A stretch of DNA of 17,023 bases from Pseudomonadota bacterium (GTDB taxonomy: Bacteria; Pseudomonadota; Alphaproteobacteria; Acetobacterales; Acetobacteraceae): contig JAKAZN010000002.1 in assembly GCA_021815835.1 (NCBI GenBank), forward strand, positions 1 through 17,023. The letters are read 5' to 3'. The notes below the pieces were generated by a model. It searched no databases, had not been told where the DNA came from, and saw nothing but the letters and a program-made list of their open reading frames with translations. The position numbers and the translations under genes were made by a program. This document shows, one piece after another, positions 7,544-15,000 of the stretch; within the stretch, counting starts at the first letter, position 1; every line of letters starts with the position of its first letter.

Positions 7544-7551
7544 GTATCCGC
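7544..7551. repeat. target-site duplication, left copy
   Basis: GTATCCGC directly abuts the left end of the inverted-repeat element and is repeated in the same orientation at its right end (7746-7753). Eight bases is the duplication length of IS66-family elements. Confidence 0.85.
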
Positions 7552-7576
7552 GTAACCGGGGCAAAACCCCGGGCGC
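7552..7576 (+). repeat. MITE terminal inverted repeat, left
   Basis: 25 bases starting GTAACCGGGG and ending CCCCGGGCGC, the exact reverse complement of 7721-7745. It contains its own 6-bp hairpin (CCGGGG, loop CAAAA, CCCCGG at 7556-7572), so each end could fold alone or the two could pair with each other. Confidence 0.95.
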
Positions 7577-7720
7577 TCGGATCAAGCCGGTCTTCCGCGG
7601 CATCGGATGAGGTCCGGAAGGCTGAGGACGTCGGCATGTTCCGGCCAGACAGGTCAATCGGCGGAGACACACGAAGCTTGAATCGAACCGCCCCGCGTCG
7701 GGTCAAGAAAAATCAGCGCC

Positions 7721-7745
7721 GCGCCCGGGGTTTTGCCCCGGTTAC
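7721..7745 (-). repeat. MITE terminal inverted repeat, right
   Basis: 25 bases starting GCGCCCGGGG and ending CCCCGGTTAC, a perfect inverted copy of the left end. Read on the minus strand, its first bases GTAA place a TAA in the hcp frame at 7744-7742. Identity stops at the inner edge, which defines the repeat length. Confidence 0.95.
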
Positions 7746-8479
7746 GTATCCGCGTCGTATTTGAAATCGGCCGGCACGGAGTTGCCGAGGTTCCCCGCCA
7801 TGTCCTGCGGCTTATACTGCGTCTTGAGTTCGCGGTAGACGAATTTCACTTTCTCCTTGATGATTTCGTCATCGTCCCACTCGACCTCGGTGAGTAGGCA
7901 ATCGATGAACTCGATCCGAAGGTATGCCTCGTAGTTATCCTTGCTGCCGGTGAACTTGCGCTTGACGATGATGACGCGCTTGAGCGGCTTGCAATTGAGA
8001 CATTCCTTGAGCAGCGCCGCGGACATCGAATCCATCTGGCGGCTCACCGTGATCGGCTGCAACGAGGGTGGGTAGCCGACCGAGCCGGTGTTGGGATCGG
8101 CTTCGCTCCCGCCGAAATCCATGAAATGCTTGAACTGCCTGGATCGCTTGGCGGGCTTGCTGGTGGTCGTCTTGCCGGTCGTCGGCTTGCCGCCTTTCAC
8201 GGGAGCGGTCCCGCGGGTCCCGTGCAGCGTGTTTTCCGAGGCACCGACGTTGGTTCCGGATCCTCCCTCCTCGCCCCCGCCGCTTTCGTTGTCCTCGATC
8301 CCGACCGAGAAGGTGAAGTCCTGGATTCGGCAGAACAGGTCCACCTCCATGTCCTTGTGGAACCCTTCCATCATGGCATCGCTCGTGTCGATCGCGATGC
8401 CGACCTCGCCTTTCAGCGCCTTCGCGCCACCCTTGATCGTGACGGACATCAGGATGTCCCGGGAGTCTTGGTCCGCCAT
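7742..8479 (-). CDS. hcp: T6SS tube protein Hcp (TssD) with an enlarged low-complexity loop
   Basis: Hcp hexamers stack into the inner tube of the T6SS and are expelled on firing. The Hcp pattern is seen at the N-terminus (ILMSVTIKGGAKALKGEVGI, 9-28) and in the second half: ITVSRQMDSMSAALLKECL (143-161), YLRIEFIDCLLTEVEW (186-201) and the closing strand VKFVYRELKTQYKPQD (211-226). At 245 residues it is well above the usual ~160-172. The excess is mainly residues ~62-116, a Gly-, Thr- and Lys-rich insert. Cysteines lie at 50, 160, 163 and 194. ATG 8479 follows an ideal AGGAGG. The stop codon belongs to an inserted MITE; before insertion the frame would have ended one residue later. Last gene of the minus-strand T6SS operon. 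Confidence 0.88.
   Translation of the reverse strand: MADQDSRDILMSVTIKGGAKALKGEVGIAIDTSDAMMEGFHKDMEVDLFCRIQDFTFSVGIEDNESGGGEEGGSGTNVGASENTLHGTRGTAPVKGGKPTTGKTTTSKPAKRSRQFKHFMDFGGSEADPNTGSVGYPPSLQPITVSRQMDSMSAALLKECLNCKPLKRVIIVKRKFTGSKDNYEAYLRIEFIDCLLTEVEWDDDEIIKEKVKFVYRELKTQYKPQDMAGNLGNSVPADFKYDADT
7746..7753. repeat. target-site duplication, right copy
   Basis: GTATCCGC immediately outside the right inverted repeat, identical to 7544-7551. On the minus strand it encodes part of the Ala-Asp-Thr end of Hcp. Confidence 0.85.
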
Positions 8480-8484
8480 GTCGT

Positions 8485-8490
8485 CCTCCT
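8485..8490 (-). promoter_or_regulatory. strong ribosome binding site of hcp
   Basis: AGGAGG on the minus strand lies 5 bases before the hcp ATG, much stronger than the sites of its neighbours. It fits the need for far more Hcp than other T6SS components. Confidence 0.8.
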
Positions 8491-8497
8491 GTCAAAC

Positions 8498-8519
8498 CGT
8501 GCCCGGATGGCCGGGCGCG
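8498..8519 (-). promoter_or_regulatory. hairpin in the tssC-hcp gap
   Basis: In the 56-base gap CGTGCCCGG (8498-8506) and CCGGGCGCG (8511-8519) form a 9-bp stem (one G-T pair, the inner six pairs perfect) with a 4-base loop. No T-tract follows. It may stabilise the 5' end of a processed hcp message or attenuate transcription; function is inferred. Confidence 0.45.
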
Positions 8520-8535
8520 TGATCGCCCAACGGTA

Positions 8536-9957
8536 TTATTGCGGCACCAGCCGCGACACCAGACGGATGCTCGCGGTCGAGCCCTCCAGCTGGTAGTGCG
8601 GCCGGAGATAGAATTTCGCCTCGTACATTCCAGGCGCGTCGGGGCGGGTTTCGATCGTGATCGCCGCGTCCGATAGCGGGTGGGAGGCCTTGAACTCCTC
8701 GCTCGACGTTCCCGGCGAGCCGTCGACATAGTTGGCGACCCAGCGTTGCAGCCAGCGCTGCAGGTCCTCCCGGTTCATCGACGTGCCGATCTTGTCGCGT
8801 ACCATGCATTTCAGGTAGTGCGCGAAGCGACAGGTAGCGAACATGTAGGGCAGGCGGGCGGACAGCGCGGCATTCGCGGTGGCGGCCGGGTCGTCATAGA
8901 CTTTCGGTTCCTGGATCGAGGGCGCGCCGATAAAGGCCGGCCCGGACGCGTTCTTGCGATGCACGAGCGGAATGAATCCGTTGCCGGCGAGTTCGGCCTC
9001 GCGCCGCTCCGACAGCGCGATCTCGGTCGAGCAGCGCAGATCCACGTCGCCGTCCGCGGTCGGAAAGTGGTAGGCGGGAAGGCCCTCCACCGCGCCGCCG
9101 CCGTCGATGCCACGGATGCGCACGCACCAGCCGTACAGTCGGAACGCCCGGGCGATATTGGCGGCCATCGCGAAGGCCGGGTTGGCCCACAGGAACCGTG
9201 TCGCGTCCGGTCCATCGACCTCCTCCTCGAAGTCGAACGCATCGGTGGGTTCGGTACGATGGCCGTATGGCAGGCGTGCGAGGAAGCGCGGCAGACAAAG
9301 CCCGATATAACGCGAATCCTCGCTTTGCCGAAGCGCGCGCCACGCGGTGTATTCGGGGGTCCGGAACACGCGCGAGACGTCGCGCGGATTGGCGAGCTCG
9401 ACCCAGCTTTCCAACTGCATGATGGACGGCGCCGCCGCGGCCAGGAACGGCACATGCGCCGCCGCGGCGATCTGGGCGATGTCGGAAAGCAGGGTGACAT
9501 CGGACGGACTGTGGTCGAATTCGTAATCGCCCATCAACACGCCGAATGGCTCACCGCCGAACTGGCCGTATTCCTCCTCGTAGATCTTGCGAAAGAGCGG
9601 GCTCTGGTCCCAGGCGGTGCCGCGAAACTTGCGCAAGGTGCGAACCAGTTCACGCTTGGACAGATCGAGCAGGCGGATCTTGATCCCCGGTTCGTCCTGG
9701 CGCGCATCGACCAGCAGGCGCAGGCCGCGCCAGGTCGCTTCCAACGCCTGGAACTCCGGATGATGCAGGATGCGCTCGATCATCTCGCCGATCAGGCGGT
9801 CGAGCGCGGCGATCACCGTCTCAACCGCGCGGCGCGGATCGGGCGCGGCGGTCGCGGGCAGCCGGACCGGCATCGCGGCAAGCGCGCGCAGCGCCGCGTC
9901 CACCCCCGGGGGAGGGGTGGAGACGGGTCGGTCGAGCAGGTCCGCGAGATCGCTCAT
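8536..9957 (-). CDS. tssC: T6SS contractile sheath large subunit (TssC/VipB family)
   Basis: TssC with TssB forms the cytosolic contractile sheath that drives the Hcp tube. This 473-residue protein carries the family segments PEFQALEATWRGLRLLVDA (67-85), FRKIYEEEYGQFGGEPFGVL then MGDYEFDHSPSD (N-terminal third), SRYIGLCLPRFLARLPYG (middle), RFAHYLKCMVRDKIG, and the closing RPHYQLEGSTASIRLVSRLV. It starts 10 bases after the vgrG stop, so the two are on one message, and is followed by hcp. No tssB adjoins it, unlike the usual tssB-tssC pair. It may be a second TssC-like protein, as in alphaproteobacterial loci with two tssC genes, with the main pair outside the window. No clear ribosome site, which suggests translational coupling to vgrG. 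Confidence 0.92.
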   Translation of the reverse strand: MSDLADLLDRPVSTPPPGVDAALRALAAMPVRLPATAAPDPRRAVETVIAALDRLIGEMIERILHHPEFQALEATWRGLRLLVDARQDEPGIKIRLLDLSKRELVRTLRKFRGTAWDQSPLFRKIYEEEYGQFGGEPFGVLMGDYEFDHSPSDVTLLSDIAQIAAAAHVPFLAAAAPSIMQLESWVELANPRDVSRVFRTPEYTAWRALRQSEDSRYIGLCLPRFLARLPYGHRTEPTDAFDFEEEVDGPDATRFLWANPAFAMAANIARAFRLYGWCVRIRGIDGGGAVEGLPAYHFPTADGDVDLRCSTEIALSERREAELAGNGFIPLVHRKNASGPAFIGAPSIQEPKVYDDPAATANAALSARLPYMFATCRFAHYLKCMVRDKIGTSMNREDLQRWLQRWVANYVDGSPGTSSEEFKASHPLSDAAITIETRPDAPGMYEAKFYLRPHYQLEGSTASIRLVSRLVPQ

Positions 9958-9967
9958 GCCTGGCTGC

Positions 9968-12016
9968 TCAATTGAGGGCGATCGTGGCGCCGCTCAAGGT
10001 CATCGCCCCGCTGGCGGACAGGGACGCCGTGCCGGTCGCCGAGACGCTGAACTGGCCCGCGCTGATGCTGATGCCGGAGGTGCTGATGGTGATGCTGTTC
10101 GATCCCACCTGCAACGTGACCGTGCTGTCGGACTTGATCGTGACCGATTGCGTGCCGGTGATCGTGACGGACTGGGCGGCGGAATAGGTGCTGGAGCCGG
10201 CCGACACGTCGATCTTGTGATTGCCGGCCGAGACCGTCAGGGTGTCGTCCCCGGTGGTGACCGTGGCCTTGTTGTTGCCCGTATCCACCGTGAGCGAATT
10301 GTCGCCCTTGATCTTGGTCGTGTTGGTGCCCGTGGAGACGGTGAACGAGTTGTTCCCCTGGGACACCGTGACCGACCGGTTGCCCTGCTTGACGGTGGTG
10401 GTGGTGTCCTGGGTGATGTTCACCGTCTCGTTGTTCAGGACCACCTTGTTGTAGTCCTTCTGGGCCTGGAAATAGACCTCCTCGGAGCCCTTCTTGTCCT
10501 CGAACCGCAGCTCGTTGTAGCCGCCGCCGCCGGTGGAGGAGTTGGTCTTGAACGTCGATCGCGTCTTGTTGTCGGGCAGCGCGTAGGGGACCGTTTGGGC
10601 GTCGTTATAGACGCAGCCGGTCACCAGCGGCCGGTCCGGATCGCCGTCCAGGAATTCAACCACCACTTCCATGCCCACGCGCGGGATCACCATCCCGCCC
10701 CAGGTCACGCCGGCCCACATCTGCGCGACCCGGATCCAGCAGGACGCCTTCTGGTCGTTTACCTCCGCTTCGCTCTGCGAACCGGGCCCCGCGGGGCGGG
10801 CCCACGGGAATTTCACCTTGATCCGGCCGTACTTGTCGGTGACGATCTCGTCGGAGGTCGATCCCGTGGGTTCGGTCACCACCTTGGCGGTCTGCGGGCC
10901 GGGGATGCGCGGGCGCGGCGTGGTGCGCGCCAGGCGGAACGGGGTGGTGCCCTTGATCGCCTCGAACGAAACGCGGAAGATATCGGCCGTGGCCGCACCG
11001 GTCGTGGCGCGCGATTCGCGCGCGGCCAGCGTGTAGGTGGCACGCACCACGGTATATTCGATGTTGTCGGCGGCTTCGTAGAAATTCGACAGGGTGAACT
11101 TGCTGCCGGTATAGAGCAGGCGGCTGTTGGTCACGCCGAACATCAGCCTCCGCTGCGCGACATAGTGCTGCAGGCGCACGTCCGACAGGGCCTGGCCGAT
11201 GGCCGTCGTCGGGTGGCGGCCCGGGTATTCGAACCACTCGAACGCGTCGTATTTGTGTCCGGCATCGTTGCTGGACCGGACCGAAAGATCGACCCCCGAA
11301 GTGGTGAAATTATAGTCTGTGTAGGACACTTTGCCAGGCACCACCGTCAGCTCCGACGACCACTGCCAGACATGGTCCGCTACCGCGCGGCTGCCCGTTT
11401 GGCGGGTGCGGAACGGGATCGCCGCGCCGATCGAGCTGTGCGAGGACGGATCGTCGGCGAAATTCAGCGTATGCTTGCCGTCGGCGTGGGTGAAATAATA
11501 GTAGATCCCGTATTCCTCCATCAACCGCGTGATGAAGTCGAACGAAGTCTCGTCGTACTGGACGCAGTACTCCACCGTCTGGCTGCCGGCCTTCGGCTGC
11601 GCCCCGCGCTTGTCCGCGAAATCGCTGAACCCGGCATTGCGGCATACCGCGGTAATGATGTCCCAGATCGACTTGTTCTGGAAGATCCGGCAATCCTTGC
11701 GTTGCGACAGAAGCCAGAACCACGGGCGCAGTTCCATCCGGTAGCCGCGCCCGCCGGCCCGCAGCCCCGCATAGGCGATCGATGCGACAACGCCGTTGAA
11801 ATAGCGCTTGCTGTTGTCCGGATTGACCATCGTCACAGTGACCGAACTGCCGAGCAGCGCGGTCAGGTCCATTTTGACCTTGGTACTGGAGAGATTGACC
11901 ACATAGTGAAACGGCCGGCCGAGCTCCTCGGTTCCTTCAAAATCCTTGAATTTCAGCGTGAACCCGGGATCGGGATCGATCTTGAACTCAAGCTTCGGGG
12001 GCGGGGTCGCGGCCAT
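9968..12016 (-). CDS. vgrG: T6SS spike protein VgrG (TssI), no C-terminal effector domain
   Basis: VgrG trimers form the spike at the tip of the Hcp tube and carry effectors. The 682-residue protein has a gp27-like part (residues ~8-375) with CVQYDETSFDFITRLMEEYG at 151-170 followed by IYYYF. The gp5 OB-fold signature is DKYGRIKVKFPWAR at 394-407, with SCWIRVAQMWAG and GDPDRPLVTGCVYN (458-471) following. A segment with NELRFEDKKGSEEVYFQAQKDY (split at 501-510 and 511-522) leads into the beta-helix spike (~525-682). The tail ends at the helix, with no enzymatic extension, so cargo would bind non-covalently. No PAAR gene is adjacent. ATG 12016 follows AGAGGTGAG. Upstream neighbour tssM is 63 bases away, and tssC follows after 10 bases. 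Confidence 0.96.
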   Translation of the reverse strand: MAATPPPKLEFKIDPDPGFTLKFKDFEGTEELGRPFHYVVNLSSTKVKMDLTALLGSSVTVTMVNPDNSKRYFNGVVASIAYAGLRAGGRGYRMELRPWFWLLSQRKDCRIFQNKSIWDIITAVCRNAGFSDFADKRGAQPKAGSQTVEYCVQYDETSFDFITRLMEEYGIYYYFTHADGKHTLNFADDPSSHSSIGAAIPFRTRQTGSRAVADHVWQWSSELTVVPGKVSYTDYNFTTSGVDLSVRSSNDAGHKYDAFEWFEYPGRHPTTAIGQALSDVRLQHYVAQRRLMFGVTNSRLLYTGSKFTLSNFYEAADNIEYTVVRATYTLAARESRATTGAATADIFRVSFEAIKGTTPFRLARTTPRPRIPGPQTAKVVTEPTGSTSDEIVTDKYGRIKVKFPWARPAGPGSQSEAEVNDQKASCWIRVAQMWAGVTWGGMVIPRVGMEVVVEFLDGDPDRPLVTGCVYNDAQTVPYALPDNKTRSTFKTNSSTGGGGYNELRFEDKKGSEEVYFQAQKDYNKVVLNNETVNITQDTTTTVKQGNRSVTVSQGNNSFTVSTGTNTTKIKGDNSLTVDTGNNKATVTTGDDTLTVSAGNHKIDVSAGSSTYSAAQSVTITGTQSVTIKSDSTVTLQVGSNSITISTSGISISAGQFSVSATGTASLSASGAMTLSGATIALN
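10181..10393 (-). repeat. eight tandem 9-residue repeats in the VgrG beta-helix
   Basis: Residues 542-612 of VgrG read as consecutive units of about nine residues with the pattern V-x-x-G-N/D-x-x-x-T. Examples are VKQGNRSVT, VSQGNNSFT, VDTGNNKAT and VTTGDDTLT; the fourth unit (IKGDNSLT) is one residue short. The repeat matches one strand-turn of a trimeric beta-helix. Confidence 0.8.
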
Positions 12017-12079
12017 CTCTCACCTCTGATCGCTATCGTATCGCATCGAACATGACCGGCCGCGCCTGCGCCATGTGGG

Positions 12080-15000
12080 TCACAGCTTCGGCGGGCAGCG
12101 GAACGCGCGCAGCGCCGCCAGGTTGAACGGGTTGCGCACGCTGTCGGCATTCAGGCGGAACGTCGCGTTTCCCTGGGGCGAGGAGAACACGATCTGGAAC
12201 CGATCCGGCGCCCCGCTCGGGATCACCCGCGCCGCGTCGAGCAGGCGGAGCAGCGACCAGGGGCCGTCATTCTCGATCACCGTGGCCGAGCCGCCATTGG
12301 CCGGGGTCATGATGACCCGCACTTCCAGATCGTCCCCCGCGCCGGGCCAGGTCATCGCCTGCGGCTGCGCCGGGCCGTGCGCGTAGGTCAAGGTCTGCTT
12401 GCCGATCTGAATCCGCACCGTTCCCACGCCCGCATCGGCCGAAACCGGCGTCAGCTGGAACTTCACGCCCATCTTCGTCCCGTCCGGGAACAGCGCCTGG
12501 CGGATCTGGTCGGCGCGCTCGAACTCGGCCAGCGCGCCGGGCGCGAGGCCCAGTTTCGTGTGGTCCGGCGACTGCCACTGCCACGGCGTGGTCGTCGTGT
12601 TCACCAGCGATTGCAGGTATTTGTCGAAGAATTTCTGTACCAGCCCGCCGGGACCGAGCAGATGGGTGAAATCGCCCAGCGGCACGTCCTCGTGACTACC
12701 CGCGATCAGCGGGTAGCGGTTGAACGCCTCCTGGCACAGCGGCAGCACCTTCGATTGCCACGCCTGCGACAATTCGTTGCTGGCCCCGCTTGCCGTCACC
12801 GCCGAGCTCGAGCTCGACACCGTTTGCAGCATCGCCGCGACCGGCTTCGGCACGCTGGCCGCCAGGGTCTGCAACGCCGCCGCCCCGCCGGCCGCGCCGC
12901 CGCCGCCCGCCGCGCTGCCACCCGCCACCATGCCGAGCAGCGCCGCGCCCTGGTTCGGCGCGTTCGCCGCCTGGTTGATGCCCTGGTAGATCTGCTGGAT
13001 CTTGGCGATCACATCTTCCAGATGCGGTTCGCTCGGGGTCTTGCCATCGACGAATTCATGCAGCGCCTTGAAATGCGCATCGACGCGCGTGGCCGGGTCG
13101 ATCGGCTTGCCCTCCGGCCCGGTCCCGAACGCCGATCCCAGCACCAGCGCGATCTGTCCTTCCTCCCCGCCCAACGCGCCCAGCGCGCGTTCCTTGGCGA
13201 TGTCGCTCAGCCCCTCGCGCACGCCCTTCGCCTTCTCGGACTTCACCGCCCCGGCGGGGGAGCGGCTCAACTGGGTCTCCTCATCGATCCCGTGCAGCAG
13301 GTCGCGCAGCGGCGAATCAGGCGCCGACAGCAGGAACAATTCGTTCTGGCCCTGCGCCAGGGTGGTGAAGGGCTGCAACGCGATATTGGCGAGCAGCGCG
13401 TCCCATCGGCGCGTGTAGTCATCAAGATAGAGCGACAGCACGTCGTGGCGCAGCTTGGTGAGCGCCTCGGCCCCCTTCGTCGCCGGCCGGCCCAGCACCC
13501 AGGCCTGCTGCGAGGCCTGCTTCGTCACGCCCGGAATGAGCGGCAGGAAGGTCTTGTGATACCCCTCCCAGGTGAAGATGCCGGGCACGCCGGTATCCAG
13601 CGGCTTGCCGTCGCGCAGGCTGAACACTCGCGATCCGGCGGGGCCGGAATGTTCCGCCACCGTCCATTCCGGCAGCCGCCGCGCCACCGGGCTCTCGATG
13701 ATGCTGGAATAGAGGTAATCGGCGAAGGGCTTGCGCGTCAGCACGCCGCGCACTTCGGCCACCAGCGGCCCGTTCAGCGCCACCGACGGCAGCGGGAAGC
13801 GCAGCATCGCCGCCACGTCGTCGCCGAGCGCCGCGCGCACCGGGGCGTTGTCCTCCCCGGGGAAGCTCACCGCGGCATCGAGCGCCATCCAGTGCCGCAC
13901 CAGCGCCGGATCGAGCGGACCCTGGCGACCAAGGATCAGATAGACCTCGAGTGCCTGATAGAGAAAGCTCGGCTTGTCGAGATTGGCCTGCATCTGCGCT
14001 TCCAGCCGCGACAGCAGCCGCGGCAGCAGCAGCCCGTCCAGCCCGTTCGCGTAGGCGCTATCCGCCGCCGTCCGCAATTGCTGGCCCTGATACAGACCGA
14101 AGCCCATCGACCAGGGCACGCTGTCCGCGCGCGAGGCATAACCCCCCGGCATGGTGCGCAAGGTCTCCAGCGCCGGCAGCACCGCGAGCAGATTCGTATC
14201 CTCCGGCCCGCGTCGCAGGATCTGCGCGTACTGCGCGCGATACGTCGCCATCGCCGCACGCTGGTCCGCCATCACGTCGCGGTTGGAGAACCAGCTCATG
14301 GTCCAGGCCGTCATCAGCCCCAGCAGCACCACCCCGCAGGTCGCGTAGGAGCCGTAGGCGACCAGCTTCTGGCGCTTTTCCACCTTCGGATCGCGGCTGA
14401 CGAGACCGGCCTCGCCAAACACCACCTCGCCCACCAGGCGCGAGAGGAAATAGCTCCGCCCCGCCCCGCTGAACGCCGAAACCGCTTGGCGCGCCAGGCC
14501 GAATCGTCCGGCCATCGTCCCCAGCAGCCGGTCGATCGGCGTGCCGTCCTGCGTGCCGGAGGTGAAATAGACCCCGCGCAGCAACGGCCGCGCCTCCAGC
14601 CGGCTCGGGCGGAAGGCCTCGTTCAGGAATTCGTTGGCCACCTCGCGCAGCGACGCGAGCTGCTGGGGGAAGCCCCAGATCATGCGCCTTCGTTGCAGAT
14701 CGGATTCCTGGTGCACCCGCTCCATCATCCGCTCGTTCAGCCGCTGCATCAGCCGGTCGAACTCGGCGCCGAATTCGGCGACCGTGCCGCCTTCGCTCTT
14801 GCCGTCGTCCAGGCCGTAGGTCGTGCCCCAGACCTGCTCGCGCTCCTCCTTGCCGAGATTGTCGAAGAACTCGACGAAGCCCACGACAAGGTCGGCCTTG
14901 GTGAACAGCACATAGACCGGCACCCGCACGCCGAGCTCGTCGGACAATTCGCGCACCCGCTTGCGGATCGCGCGCGCGTGCGCGAAACGTTCATTCTCCG

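Larger units (their letters stand above)
7552..7745. mobile_element. IS66-type MITE, 194 bp, non-autonomous
   Basis: The element is bounded by perfect 25-bp terminal inverted repeats (7552-7576 and 7721-7745) and flanked by an 8-bp direct repeat, GTATCCGC. The ends begin GTAA, the conserved terminal bases of IS66-family insertion sequences, which also duplicate 8 bp of target. The 144-base interior has no recognisable coding frame, so mobility would need a transposase supplied in trans. It sits between the convergent genes pppA and hcp. Its right end provides the TAA stop codon of hcp. The boundaries and repeats are read directly; the IS66 assignment follows from end sequence and duplication length and is inference. 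Confidence 0.82.

Noticed and set aside
7577..7720. Possible gene or small RNA inside the MITE
   Set aside because: No frame with a start and recognisable product, and no promoter-terminator pair seen. Its role, if any, cannot be judged by eye.
7742..8479. hcp as a pseudogene disrupted by the MITE
   Set aside because: The insertion adds an in-frame TAA at the very end and removes only one residue. The closing Hcp strand and a perfect ribosome site are intact.
9770..12055. 761-codon open frame antisense to vgrG and the start of tssC
   Set aside because: The composition is Arg/Gly/Val/Asp-rich with no domain. It mirrors vgrG codon bias in high-GC DNA, while the minus-strand VgrG is unmistakable.
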